64,000 bases of DNA from Diadophis punctatus similis. Its lineage: Eukaryota; Chordata; Lepidosauria; Squamata; Dipsadidae. The notes beneath the pieces were generated by a model that was not told the DNA's origin, searched no databases, and saw only the letters and a program-made list of their open reading frames with translations. Made by a program: the position numbers and the translations under genes. This document shows, piece after piece, positions 34,506-47,611 of the stretch. Position 1 is the stretch's first letter; each line of letters opens with the position of its first letter. The stretch is from assembly GCA_023053685.1 (NCBI GenBank), contig JALIGW010000016.1, forward strand, positions 13,297,473 through 13,361,472, given 5' to 3'.

Positions 34506-34840
34506 CTGCATAAGAGCCATGGTGGCGCAGTGGCTAGATTGCAGTATTGCAGCCGAACTCACTGATAACTGCCGGGAATTCAATTCTCACTGGCTAAAGG
34601 TCGATTCAGCCTTCCATCCTTCTGAGGTCAGTAAAATGAAGACCCAGATTGTTGGGGGCAATATGCTAACTCTGTAAACCATTTAGAGAGAGCTGTAAAG
34701 CACTGTGAAGCAGTATTTATTTTATTTATTTATTTATTTATTTAATCAATCTTATAGGCCACCCAACTCCCATTGGACTCTGGGCAGCGTACAACAGATC
34801 AAAAAGCATTAAAAGCACAATATAAAAGTTAAAATACATA

Positions 34841-36335
<1,495 letters not shown>

Positions 36336-36454
36336 TATAAACATTAAAACAAACCGTCAATCATACAAAGGGGTTACCATTTCTTAATATCCACATGCTG
36401 GTCTCTATATAAGTCTCTTAGTATATAAGTTGAAGTGCCATTGTTATTGCTATT

Positions 36455-36620
36455 CTTTTACTAAATAACTCAAAGTGGCAAACATATAAAATATTCCTCA
36501 TTCCTCTTATTTTCTCCATAACAGCAACCCTGTGAGATGGTTTTGGCTGAGTGAAAGTGTCTGGCCCAGGCATGTTTCATGCCTAAAGATTGACAGGTAA
36601 CTGTCAGACTATCTGCATAA
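36455..36620 (-). mobile_element. MIR-like SINE fragment
   Basis: AAATAACTCAAAGTGGCAAAC and CAACCCTGTGAGATGG match the MIR-like copies at 29460 and 49215. The head end is lost. Confidence 0.5.
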
Positions 36621-36624
36621 AATT

Positions 36625-37295
36625 GGGTGTGATCCATCCCAATCATATATAATTGTGCCTGAATATTGCCTAATTTTCACCCCCCAAAAAATAAAGTTAC
36701 ATCACTTTTGTAACAGTGTTACACAATAGTTGTTATTTAAATGAACCCCATCACTTATATATTTAAAATGGGAAAGTCTTCATTGCCTTATAATTTTCAA
36801 CTGTCCGTGCCAATTTAATCCCATTTTCTGCATTTATTCCTAGTCAATTGGAGACAGACATTTTGGCTCAAAAGAAATGCCTGTGTGAATTGGGCAACAT
36901 TGATCTACTTGTGGTGAAGCATGCATACTCCTAATTAAAATATTAATCCAAGCACTTTATCCCACATCCCTTATAAATTATCCAATGGAATTGAAAACAT
37001 GTCTTCTGGAATGATATAAGAGACAGTACATATTAATTTCCCAATAAATCTGTACATAGACCATCTAGATTGTGTTCTATGAAAAACTCAATGCTATGTC
37101 TAGGAAACGCTGAATAATAGGTAAATATTGTTTTTATATGATATAACATCTCTTGAATGTTTATGTTATGTATAATCTCTCTGTTTTATTACTTATTTTA
37201 TTTAGCTTTCTCTACTCTAGCCGCCATCTGACTTGGAAATGTTTTCAAGTTAAAGAAAAGTAATTATTCTGGATGGTCTTGGAGAAGACTCTTGA
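36625..37295. other. Unassigned intergenic sequence
   Basis: Complex sequence without recognised repeats or coding signature. Confidence 0.4.
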
Positions 37296-37296
37296 G

Positions 37297-37422
37297 CAGA
37301 GGTCTTCAAATTTGGCAACTTTAAGACTTGTGGACTTCAACGCCCAGAATTCTCCAGCTGGCTGGAGAATTCTGGGAGTTGAAGTCCACAAGTCTTAAAG
37401 TTGCCAAGTTTGGGGACCCCTG
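37297..37422. mobile_element. Palindromic hAT MITE (126 bp)
   Basis: Near-perfect inverted repeat: CAACTTTAAGACTTGTGGAC on the left and its complement on the right. Ends CAGAGGTC / GACCCCTG. Perfect 8-bp duplication CTCTTGAG (37289-37296, 37423-37430). Confidence 0.95.
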
Positions 37423-37477
37423 CTCTTGAGAGTGCCTAGGACTGCAAGGAGATCAAATTAATCAATCCTAAAGGAAA

Positions 37478-38025
37478 TCAACCCTGATCATCTTTTGGAA
37501 GGACAGATACCGAAGCTGAAGCTCAAATGCTTTGGCCACCTAATGAAGATTCATTGGAAAAGACCCTGATGTTGAAAAAGATGGAAGGCAAAAGGCGAAG
37601 GCGACAGCAGAGGATGAGATGATTCGGTTGGAGGGTCTGGCATGCCATGGTCCATAAAGGTAAAGGTAAAGGTTCCCATCGCACTTACGTGCTAGTCGTT
37701 CATGATTCTAGGGGGTGGTGCTCATCTCCGTTTCTAAGCTGAAGAGCCAACATTGTCTGATGACAATACCGTGGTCATGTGGCCAGCATGACTAAATGCC
37801 GAAGGCATATGGAACACTGTTACCTTCCCACCACTATTTTTCTACTTGCATTTTTACATGCTTTCGAACTGCTAGGTTGGCAGAAGCTGGGGCAAGTAAC
37901 GGGAGCTCACTCCATTTCACGGTGCTAGGGATTCGAACCTCTGAACTGCCGACATTTCTGATCGAGAAGCTCAGTGTCTTAGCCATAGGGTCATGAAAAG
38001 TTGGACATGACTTGGTGACAAAACA
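37478..38025 (+). mobile_element. Bov-B LINE 3' end, split by a SINE
   Basis: 37478-37654 encodes the Bov-B C-terminal region (CACCTAATGAAGATTCATTG, then GGCAAAAGGCGAAGGCGACA). The 3' terminus TCATGAAAAGTTGGACATGA and an ACAACAACAAC tail follow at 37987-38025. The gap is the SINE below. Confidence 0.85.
37655..37986 (-). mobile_element. tRNA-SINE family 2, near-complete copy
   Basis: On the minus strand the tRNA-like head is GGCTAAGACACTGAGC with B box GAGGTTCGAATCCC. The body has CCAACCTAGCAGTTCGAAAG and CATGCTGGCCACATGACCAC, and the tail is (CCTTTA)n. Inserted in Bov-B. Related copies at 9890 and 41815. Confidence 0.85.
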
Positions 38026-38139
38026 ACAACAACAAGAAGATGAAGGAAGGATAAGCCTTCAGTAGGTTTTCTAAGTCTCTACAATTCCTACAAATACTTT
38101 GGAATAAAACTCCCTCATCAAAAACTATAGGAGATGTTG

Positions 38140-38243
38140 TTCTGTGTTGGATGGAGTTCAACAATATCTACGGGGACTCAGAATGGGGAAGAGGAGTTGG
38201 GAAGAGTTGGACACAACTTAATGACTGAACAACAACCACAATA
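38140..38243 (+). mobile_element. Bov-B LINE 3'-terminal scrap
   Basis: GAAGAGTTGGACACAACTTAATGACTG and an (AACAACAAC)-type tail match the Bov-B terminus at 37995. Confidence 0.7.
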
Positions 38244-38245
38244 AC

Positions 38246-39679
38246 AACCTTTCCCTGGAATTACTGGATATTTGTAATTCAAGATCTTGGGCTGGGGACC
38301 TGGGGTTCAATATGTCCCAGGCAGGGAATTCTGACAAGGCATATGTAATACCTCACACTTAGGAACATATAATGACTGGGCAGCATCAATTTAATCAAAC
38401 ACCGAGCAAGATGGGCCATCTGGTTGCATTTACGGGATAAAGTCTTTTCTAAAAACCATTAACTGTAATTGAAACTCAGTCAGAACAGAACACACAAAAA
38501 TTGATCACTGTAATTTTTTTTTGTACCCGGAATGGTACAAAATATTAAACGGGCTGTTATTCTGCTGCAGTTGTGGCACCACACGTCTATTTGCCATTAT
38601 CGTAACGGAAAGCAGTATTAGCATCAGCACCAGATGGATACCCTGCCAGTGTGAGCTCTTTCTCCTCTTTGCTTGCCTGCTTCCAGTGATGCAAAATTAC
38701 CAGACACAAAACAGAATGGGACTTTAACATGTAAACGTTGTGCAGACTCACAAAGGAGACTCTATTCAAAATGGCTCAGTATTCACAGATGTTGATGATT
38801 ATCTCCAATGATATTTCTACATTGGAAGTAACAGCATAATTACAGTTGAGGCTGGCGGTCAACATATAAAAGATATCATGCTGCCTCTAACGCGGAAATC
38901 GGGAAGAGATATGGACATGGGTTAGAGCTTCATAAGAAGTTCATCCTGCTCTGCACAATTTGAAACAATCGCCCAAAACTTTTCCTGCAAAGGAGATGAG
39001 AAATTCTCTCCAAATGTGCCTTGGATTACAATTGTTTGGAATATTCTGGAGCTAGAAGGGACATTTAGCTTTTGAATACAATCCCCTGCTTAGTGAAGGA
39101 ATACATATTGAAGTATCATCGACAGATGGCTTTGCAATTTCCAATCAAACACATCCAGTGAAAGGGAATCCACAACTTCGCTTGGAAACTGGTTCCGTTA
39201 TCAAATTAATGTCAGGTGCACAGAATCAAGACCACACGTTAGGTTCTAGATAAGCTGATTTATTGCTCAGGCTTATACAAAAGAATCTAGTCTGGTGTTA
39301 GATAAGAATTACTGGAATTCAAGAGACGTTAGATTTGGAGTGCTTGTGGGTAATGATTCTAGGCTGATTACTCTCTTGACTTCACCCTCAAGCTCTCTCT
39401 GTTCTTCTACATTTATCCAGGATATAGCTTGGCTCCTCTGGCCATGCTCAAGTGGAGGCTGGATAACCATTTCATGTAGATTCTTTGACTCCAGCACAGC
39501 TTAGCATGTTAGACTGATGCTCAATGTCAACAATTGATTGGTTGGTTGGTTGATTGATTGATTCTGTATCAACAAGTTGTTTACAACTACTAGAGGCCAA
39601 ATAGATAGATTTTCACCATGACATCTCTCCCAATTGAGAAGAATATTTATATCTCAGGCTTGAAGTTTCAACCTAATCT
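38246..39679. other. Unassigned intergenic sequence
   Basis: About 1.4 kb with only a short (TTGG/TTGA)n run at 39537-39562. No gene signature. It is among the larger repeat-free stretches. Confidence 0.4.
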
Positions 39680-40025
39680 ATAACAGAATAAGAGAGTTGG
39701 AAGGGACCTTGGAGGTCTTCTAGTCCAAACCCCTGCTCAGGCAGGAGAGCCTATATCATTCTGGACAAATGGTTGTCCAATCTCTTATTTAAAACCTCCA
39801 GCGATGGAGCACCCACAACTTCTGGAGGCAAACCATTCCACTGGTTTATTGGTCTTGCTATCAGGAAATTTCTCCTTAATTCTTGGTTGCTTCTCTCCTT
39901 CACTAGTTTCCATCCATCATTTATTGTCCTACCCTCAGGTGCTTTGGAAAATAGCTTGACTCCCTCTTCTTTGTGGCAACCCCTTAGATATTGGAACACT
40001 GCTGTCATGTCACCCTAGTCCTACT
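39680..40025 (-). mobile_element. CR1 LINE 3' end, copy 6
   Basis: The minus frame 39751-40008 carries LFSKAPEGRTINDGWKL and RPINQWNGLPPEVVGAPSLE. 3' end at 39690-39735. Confidence 0.92.
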
Positions 40026-40296
40026 TTTCCCCAGCCTGTTCTTTGAAGTCTCCCAACGATGTATTCATCACTACCATAACTGATTCCAATCAGTTTTCTG
40101 CTCTTCGTCTTCCTCTTGGAATAGAAATTTCCTTTTCAAATTCCAGGCATTCCATTCCTTCCTTCATCTTCATTATTCAACATATTCTCAAACCCTGAAC
40201 TCTCAGCTCAGTCCCCTAAAAAGTTTTTGCAATTAGAACAAAATGTTTTAAGAAAAAATTAATCTTAGTGGACGGGAGTAGTGGTTAAACCTAAAG

Positions 40297-40368
40297 AAAC
40301 CTGAGACACACAATGTGTGCAATGTGGGTTAAGCAATATGGGTCAAGCATTGTGTGTGTCTCAGGTTT
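40297..40368. repeat. Inverted repeat (hairpin)
   Basis: Left arm AAACCTGAGACACACAATG, right arm the complement with one extra AC pair, about 28-nt loop. The borders are not those of the MITE families here. Confidence 0.7.
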
Positions 40369-40443
40369 CCTTCCAATTGCAGAAACTTTTGAATTCTTCC
40401 AAGCTTAGTGCAACCTACTATTTGTACATAGATGATGCACTAT

Positions 40444-40541
40444 GATGATGATGTTCGTCCATCGTGTTCGAAGAGGACCTTGACATCTGGGGGTGGTGGT
40501 GATGTCAAGACTTGCGTGTGAATTGGATTAATGTGAAGGAG
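40444..40541 (-). mobile_element. Short retroposed insert with 14-bp target duplication
   Basis: AGATGATGCACTAT flanks the insert on both sides (40430-40443, 40542-40555). On the minus strand the insert ends GAACATCATCATC, an RTE-like tail, so it is probably a truncated RTE or an RTE-driven SINE end. Confidence 0.7.
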
Positions 40542-40555
40542 AGATGATGCACTAT

Positions 40556-41812
40556 AGGCTATAAAGCAAGGGCATTTTCAATACTCTACAACTGCAATAA
40601 TTTAGAACATGCTCACAAGAGAAGCATAACAAGAACCCTGGTGTCACGATGTGAATATTGTCAGTTTGTGCATCTCTATATCTTCTACTGTTTCTTGTAT
40701 TTATGGTCAAGCAGACGTATGATATATTCTATTACGCATGCCTGCATTCCTGAAGTCAACTCCTTCCTTCTCTTCCGCCATTTCTGCCGAAGGTAGACGT
40801 GATTTATTCATTAGCCGATAAGATGTAGCTTACTAAGGATCTTTTTATTACTTTCCTACTGAAATAAATATTTTGTTAATTAGATTTGAATCTCGGTTTT
40901 ATTTTCTAAATGAGAATGACTTCAAAAGGAGCAAAGATCCATCGACTCACGGGGATTGATTTCTCCCCGTTAACACCTGGTGGGTCAAACCAAAAGCCAT
41001 TATTTTCCAGCTTTTTATGCTACACATTGTCCACCTATTTTTAGCCAAAGGAAACCCCCTCACTAGCATCACATAAGAGTAAAAGCTCTGTTCCCAAAAG
41101 TTAGAATATTGAAAGATCTGCTACATGATTGAAGATAGATAGTTGTCTAGTATAGTAGGACTTGATGAACCACTTCACTCCTTTGGAGACAATTGTAATC
41201 CTCATCAAGTGTCAGGGATCAGTTAAGAGTTAGAAGATTCCAGTCTGACTTGATAGATGTATTAAATGGAAGAGGAAGAATGCAGAAAATATAAACAAGC
41301 ATCTGTCACAAACAGTTATGAGAGTTACTGTTAAGAGGAAAACTAAGTCTTCTCTTCAAAGAGATGTTGTTGAAGAGAGCACAAAAGCTGTGACATCTGA
41401 TTGGGTATCAAATCAAGACCACTCTCTTGAACAGCATTAACTGCTTTTGATGACTACCATTTTCTCAAATTCAACAGAGTTTTAGCCATATTTATCCTTG
41501 ACTCCAAGGGGTGAGAAGATATTGCAATGCTCCACACCATGGTGCAATACAACCCAGCTCCAAGAGCTTTGATTTTGGGAGGAAAAATCCTTTGTGTAAC
41601 AGCTTCACTTTTGTGAATTTTTCTGCAGGATTCATAAACAAATCTTCCATTAACTTATCCGGTGTTTTGTTAAAAAAACAGAACACAATTAAATTGGTGA
41701 CCCTTACTCTACCTGATGTTTACTCTTTCATTGACTCTATCTAGTTTAACTGTGTGCGTTTTTGTAAAAAAAAATTTACCTCCATTGATCCTGAATCTCC
41801 CTATATATAATT
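40556..41812. other. Unassigned intergenic sequence
   Basis: About 1.25 kb without recognised repeats or coding signature. Confidence 0.4.
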
Positions 41813-41814
41813 TC

Positions 41815-42350
41815 AAGGGGCCGGAGTGGCTCACGTGATTAAAACACTGAGTCAGGAGACCATTGAGAGGTCGATAGCTCAGGAGTTCGAAACCCAAGAG
41901 TACGAGCTGCGTGATGGAATTGATTTCCCATCAATTTGTCCCAGCTCCTTGTTGGAATGAGAATAAAATCTCATAGAGGCGATTTGGATCTTTACTTGGA
42001 ATTCAGACAGTTAGAAATAAAGCCGAGATTAAAAGTCTGATAGAAAATATTTATTTCAGTACAAAAACAATAAATCCTGAATAATTACATCTTTGCTAAG
42101 AAACACGACCATTCAGGTCAAGTGCTAAGGCAGAAGAAAATTAATGGTGGCTTAAGAATGCACACATGCGTACATGAACATCATATCACGTGTCTGCTTG
42201 TATTGGAATGTACCATAATATTAGATAGGGGTGCATCACCCTGCATAGACATACAACTGAAAATATTCACACCGTGACACTCCTGCCAACCTAGCAGTTT
42301 GAAAGCATGCAAATGCAAGTAGATAAATAGGTACCATTTTCCATGGGAAA
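41815..42350 (+). mobile_element. tRNA-SINE family 2, split by a solo LTR
   Basis: Head GGCCGGAGTGGCTCACGTG, B box GGAGTTCGAAACCC, then GTCCCAGCTCCT up to 41949. The body resumes at 42280 with CTCCTGCCAACCTAGCAG and GATAAATAGGTACC. It fades by 42350. Confidence 0.8.
41950..42279 (+). mobile_element. Solo LTR, family E, copy 1 (330 bp)
   Basis: TGTTGGAATGAG at the left and CACCGTGACA at the right give TG...CA ends. Perfect 5-bp duplication CTCCT (41945-41949, 42280-42284). An AATAAA lies in the middle on the plus strand. No internal region. A 5-bp duplication fits Gypsy/Copia or some endogenous retroviruses; the class is not decided. Confidence 0.85.
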
Positions 42351-42544
42351 ATAACAGAGACCTGAAAGGAGCCTCCTCGGGCTTCCCTTGGGCAATTATG
42401 ATGTCACAGGCTAATCCTTTCAACCCAGAAGTGCCTTGGTAGGTGCTTCCGATATGAATGCCTTATTTTTAACTTTTTGTGTCAAATTTTGCTATGTTCC
42501 AAATTTCACATAATTTTATTCCTGCCTATCATTTTGACCATTTC

Positions 42545-42875
42545 CTGAGTTTGCTCCAGGCTAAAGAGCTCCAAATGCTGTAGCCTTCCTTGGTAGCCAA
42601 GCTGCTCTGAAGTGCCAATAATTCTGATTTTCCTTTTCTGAACCCTATCCAACTCTGCAATATTCTTTTGGAACTGTGATGGCCAGAATGGTACCCATAT
42701 TTCAGGTTTGATGGCACAAAAGATTTATATAACACTATCGCTACACTGGCAGTTTTATTTTCACCCCTTTGTCTAATTATTTCCAGCATAAAATTCCCCA
42801 CATGCTGAGCTCACATCTTCACTAAAAAATTCCACCATTACTCCAGAATCCTTTTCTTGATCTATCATCCTGGGA
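42545..42875 (-). mobile_element. Old CR1 fragment
   Basis: Antisense CR1 ORF2 sequence (plus text: CTATCCAACTCTGCAATATTC, GGCAGTTTTATTTTCACCCC), upstream of the C-terminal part seen in the other copies and much more decayed. Confidence 0.6.
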
Positions 42876-43699
<824 letters not shown>

Positions 43700-43827
43700 T
43701 GTCGAGTCACCTGGTGTACGGGAGGGAGCATACTGCTTCCTTTTGCCTTTCAGCCCCACTCCTGGGGCCATCCAGGCTACAAACCATATTTTCAAACTTG
43801 CAAAGAACTGATAAAGAAATAAAGGGA

Positions 43828-43874
43828 GACTAGTATAGATCTATTTCAAGCTATTTAGCTCTCATCAGCTAGCC
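43828..43874 (-). ncRNA. Hammerhead ribozyme, copy 1 (complete, 47 nt)
   Basis: Minus strand, 5' to 3': stem I GGCTAG (43874-43869); core CTGATGA (43868-43862); stem II GAGCT/AGCTT with loop AAAT (43861-43848); GAAA (43847-43844); stem III ATA/TAT (43844-43842 with 43837-43835) with loop GATC; cleavage base A (43834), giving an AUA site that obeys the NUH rule; stem I partner CTAGTC (43833-43828). All invariant core bases are present. Stem I has six pairs including one G.U; stem II closes with a G.U pair. The order of strands makes it type I. Activity is inferred, not tested. Confidence 0.85.
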
Positions 43875-43885
43875 ATACCCTTCTA

Positions 43886-43940
43886 GGATTCAAACTTGTG
43901 CTGCTTGCCTTGTTAGGCAGTGCTTTTACCCTCTAAGCCA
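43886..43940 (-). promoter_or_regulatory. Pol III internal promoter-like A and B boxes
   Basis: TGGCTTAGAGG fits the A-box consensus TRGYNNARNNG at every position. AGTTTGAATCC fits the B box with one or two changes. Spacing matches a tRNA gene. The ribozyme begins about 12 nt after the B box. Confidence 0.7.
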
Positions 43941-44099
43941 CAAGTTCTCCTCCCTTATCAGCTGAGCCAGGGGAAAGATTAAATGTTTTTCTGTCGAGTC
44001 ACCTGGTATACCAAAATATGGGAGGGAGCATACTGCTTCCTTTTGCCTTTCAGCCCCACTCCAGGGAAGTTGTATGTATGTGTGTGTGTGTGAGTGTGA

Positions 44100-44272
<173 letters not shown>

Positions 44273-44392
44273 TCTTTGGTTATTCGGGTTTTCTCCCGCG
44301 TGAAATTGGAAGTATCTTTGCAACGTTTCGACGAAGTCCCATTCGTCATCATCAGGCTGGAGTCTTCAGCTTGCTGCTTCTAGGAGCAATGA
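44273..44392 (-). mobile_element. Penelope-like (?) 3'-end fragment, copy 3
   Basis: On the minus strand it reads GAAGACTCCAGCCTGATGATGA-type sequence, a hairpin, GAAACGTTGCAAAGATACTT, then GAGAAAACCCGAATAACCAA and the AT repeat. The layout parallels the fragments at 455, 12590 and 14275 with unrelated stem sequence. It lies between the two ribozyme copies. Confidence 0.45.
44325..44355 (-). ncRNA. Hammerhead-like core with minimal stem III
   Basis: CTGATGA (44355-44349), extra T, stem GACGAA/TTCGTC (44347-44342 with 44335-44330, loop TGGGAC), GAAAC (44329-44325), followed by GTT, an allowed cleavage triplet. Stem I would be only about two pairs (GC with GC). The extra base after the core is shared with 12779-12812 and 14275-14306. 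Confidence 0.4.
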
Positions 44393-44417
44393 TATATATA
44401 TATATATTTGTGTGTGT

Positions 44418-44551
44418 GTAGCATTTTTTGCTGATAAATGAAAATAAAGGGAGACTATTATAGATCTATTTCGAGCTATTTAGCTCTCGTCAGATAGCCA
44501 TACCCTTACTGGGATTTGAACCTGGGCCGCCTGCCTTGTAAGGCAGCAGTT

Positions 44552-44557
<6 letters not shown>
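44418..44557 (-). mobile_element. Hammerhead-bearing tRNA-headed element, second copy
   Basis: Minus strand: head CTGCCTTACAAGGCAGG, perfect B box GGTTCAAATCC (44512-44522), ribozyme 44453-44499, then CTCCCTTTATTTTCATTTAT and the tail CAGCAAAAAATGCTACACAC. The A box is lost in the (AC)n array at 44558. The tail differs from that of the first unit after CCCTTTATTT. Confidence 0.8.
44453..44499 (-). ncRNA. Hammerhead ribozyme, copy 2 (complete, 47 nt)
   Basis: Stem I GGCTAT (44499-44494) with ATAGTC (44458-44453); core CTGACGA (44493-44487), where position 7 may be any base; stem II GAGCT/AGCTC with loop AAAT (44486-44473); GAAA (44472-44469); stem III ATA/TAT with loop GATC; cleavage base A (44459). 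Compared with copy 1 the innermost stem I pair is T-A instead of G-C, a compensatory double change, and the stem II closing pair is G-C instead of G.U. Length and loops are the same. Confidence 0.87.

Positions 44558-44607
<50 letters not shown>
44558..44607 (+). repeat. (AC)n microsatellite
   Basis: About 24 AC units replacing the 5' part of the second ribozyme element. Confidence 0.97.
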
Positions 44608-44609
<2 letters not shown>

Positions 44610-45765
44610 CATGTGTATACTATGATCTAATTTAGAGGTAGACGGTAAACCTGGTTTCTGTTGTATTTAACAAACTCTGATCATCAAGACCCATAGCAAA
44701 AGATAAATATAGTTATCCATTTGGGAGGTCTCAAACATCTGGAGTTTCCCAAGTTGCTCAGTCTTGATCTTGTCCTTTTCAATGACCTTCTACTCTTATA
44801 ATGTCCCTTATAAAACTATACCAGACACAGGGAGATGTACAAATGTACCAACAAAAAAAAACCCTCCATAAGAACACTAATTGTTCCTTTTGTGGTGAAG
44901 TTTAAAGATTTTTAACAGAGCAAAGATATTAAAACTGGTAGGAGTTAGCTCTATTTCTGATGACTATGCTAAAAATTAACTGTTGCATTGTCCAAGCAAA
45001 TTAAATTTCAGCAACCTGGAGCTTTGGGGCAGTTCAAAAGTTAAAGAAAATTGTCGATGTGGTTCAATTTAGCAAATAATAGAAGTAGTATATATTTTAA
45101 TATAGGGTTTATTGATCGTGTCCCTTTCTTTTTATTCTGGGAAAAGATATATTGATTTCAAACCTATAACTTCCATGGAGATCCACAGACACATACAGTA
45201 TATAAGCTTTTTATTTCAAACCCTGTTTAGATGCTTATTGATAAGGCTGCTACAGTGCCCATCTTGCCAGGAACAATAAATGTTTTCTATAGTAAAACAA
45301 ATATGTTTTTTCTATTAACCTGTATAATATATATCCTACTGAAAGCAGTGTTCAAGATGGCTGATAAATGCAATGAATACCCACAACTAAGAATTTAGAA
45401 GAACTCAAGATTAGATTTTCACCAATGAAATAAAGCTTAGCTGTCTGGTTTTATGATCATTAAGCCTTAAAGTAAATCAGAATAAAGTCGTATTATTTTT
45501 ACAGTCAGATTACAGAAGTGAAGGATTAATCACATTTTCTCTTTAGACTCAGATGAAGAAGGCCAGCATCCGTGAAGATATCTGACGTGAAATTTCTCCC
45601 TTTCAGCTAAAAACTAAACTAAAACAAGGCATGATAATAAGTTGCCTTGAACTGAGAAGAATTAAGGGTTTAAAAGATCCTCCATTCTCCCTAGTAACTT
45701 CTGAATGCTCAAAGAGGCTATCATTTAAATCAGTTTTCCTTTTCATGCAAATAATACAAAATAGC
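44608..45765. other. Unassigned intergenic sequence
   Basis: About 1.15 kb, complex, no recognised repeats or genes. Confidence 0.4.
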
Positions 45766-45767
45766 GA

Positions 45768-45991
45768 TAGCACTTCTTAGACTTACATACTGGTCCATAG
45801 AGCTTTACAGCACTCTCTGGGCAGTTTACAGAGTCAGCATATTTCCCCCAACAATCTGGGTCTTCATTTTACTGACCTCGGAAGGATGGAAGGCTGAGTC
45901 AACCTTGAGCCAGTCAGGATTGAACTCTTGGCTGTGAACAGCTAGCCTGCAATACTGCATATTAACCACTGTACCACCATACCTCTTAAAT
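45768..45991 (-). mobile_element. Sauria-type SINE, copy 6
   Basis: Near-complete, antisense: AATAGCGATAGCACTTC tail, GGAAGGCTGAGTCAACCTTG body, tRNA-like head ending at AACCACTGTACCACCAT. Confidence 0.9.
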
Positions 45992-46126
45992 CAGGGGTGT
46001 CAAACTGGCAGCCCGTGGGCCAGATGTGCCACGCGCAGGCCACGGCTACCCCAGCTCCATGAAGGGGGGAAAACATCGCGAAAAATCACGTGACGGCAAA
46101 GTGCCTCCATGAGTGACACCAGTGTG
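45992..46126. mobile_element. hAT deletion derivative (135 bp)
   Basis: Left end CAGGGGTGTCAAACTGG as in 25968 and 30702. The right end is degenerate (GAGTGACACCAGTGTG). Perfect 8-bp duplication TCTTAAAT (45984-45991, 46127-46134) fixes the borders. It lies immediately beyond the SINE head. Confidence 0.85.
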
Positions 46127-46189
46127 TCTTAAATAGTTCCTTAAGTCACATAGGATAGCAAAGGATCCTATGCTATAGGATAATGGTCT

Positions 46190-47090
46190 GATAACTGGCA
46201 ACTACAAATCTCAACCAACAAATGCTCTGTCTTACATATTGGCAAAAAGAATCCAAACACAAAATATAAACTTGGAGGACACGACCTTGTAGACGACCCT
46301 CACTCTGTTAAGGACCTTGGAGTACTCATATCTAATGACCTAAGTGCCAGAGCCCACTGTAACAACATTGCGAAAAAGGCACTAAGAGTTGTCAACCTAA
46401 TCTTGCGTAGCTACTTCTCTGGCAATATTACTCTGCTAACCAGAGCATACAAAACATTTGCCAGACCAATCCTCGAATACAGCTCACCTGTCTGGAACCT
46501 GCACAGCATATCGGACATTAATACAATTGAGAGAGTCCCGAAATACTTCACAAGAAGAGTCCTCCACTCCTCTACTCGCAACAGAATTCCTTATTCCACC
46601 AGACTTGAAATTTTAGGCTTAGACAACTTAGAACTACGTCACCTTCGATCTGATCTAAATGTAGTTCATAAAATCATCTGCCACAATGTCCTACCTGTAA
46701 ATGAATACTTCAGCTTCAACCGCAACAATACATGAGCACACAATAGATTCAAAATCAATGTAAACCGCTCGAAACTCGACTGCAGAAAATACGACTTCAG
46801 CAACAGAGTAATCAGTGCCTGGATTGCACTACCTGACTCTGTGGTTTCTTCCCCAAACCCCCAAAACTTTAATCTTAGACTGTCTACAGTTGACCTCACC
46901 CCATTCCTAAGAGGTCTGTAAGGGGCGTGCATAAGTGCACCATCGTGCCTACCGTCCCTATCCTACTGTCCTATTGTCTAATTTTATCTATACATACTTT
47001 GCTTTTGTTTATGTTTATATCATACCTGTTATCTTGTACATGTGTTGACAAATAAATTAAAAAAATAAAAAATAAATAAAAATAAAAAGG
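46190..47090 (+). mobile_element. Jockey-superfamily (CR1/L2-group) LINE, copy 2
   Basis: Homologous to 19690-20446. The plus frame 46403-46735 reads ARPILEYSSPVWNLHS, DINTIERVPKYFTRRVL and LDNLELRHLRSDLNVVHKII; a TGA at 46733 interrupts, and the frame continues to FSNRVISAWIALPDSVV. The 3' end GTTGACAAATAAATT leads into an AAATA tail to 47090. Confidence 0.87.
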
Positions 47091-47500
47091 ATATCTTGAA
47101 TGGTCAGGAAGAAGATGATGAAATAAAAATATTGAGGATCTGGGTTGCTTTACCAATCAATCAACTGATTATCATTTAATTATCAATGAATAATTAAAAA
47201 GTAACCCCATGTCTGTTTAAACACCTAACATGAACAGAAAAGTTCAAAATATATATTTTCCTTTTTACCTGATGGATAGCTTTAGGAACCTGTTGGGGAA
47301 CCCAGGAGAGCCTGACACATTTCATTATGGGAAGCCATCAATTAAAATGTTCACAAAAAGCCTGAGAGTAAATGTTAAATCGTGTGGGTAAGACTTTATG
47401 GAAAATTGAAACTGGTTGCTTTACAGAAGACTGTGAGAGGGGCAAATTGTTCCTGAAAAGGCTGATGATTCTTTGGAGAGTTGTCAGAAACAGGAAATTC
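47091..47500. other. Unassigned intergenic sequence
   Basis: Nothing recognised. Confidence 0.4.
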
Positions 47501-47504
47501 TGCT

Positions 47505-47566
47505 GGTTGTGTATTGTAACTTCAAATGGTTACTAAATGAATGGTTTAAGCCAAGGACTACCTGTA
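47505..47566. mobile_element. Mariner-like MITE terminal scrap
   Basis: GCCAAGGACTACCTGTATA is one terminus of the mariner-like family also at 47940 and 50124. Confidence 0.6.
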
Positions 47567-47611
47567 TATCACAGAACTACAATTATTGTTTGATATTCAT
47601 TCAGCTGATCA

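Noticed and set aside
43886..43930. Intact tRNA gene at the ribozyme element
   Set aside because: A and B boxes are present but no full cloverleaf or acceptor stem can be drawn; it is a SINE-type head.
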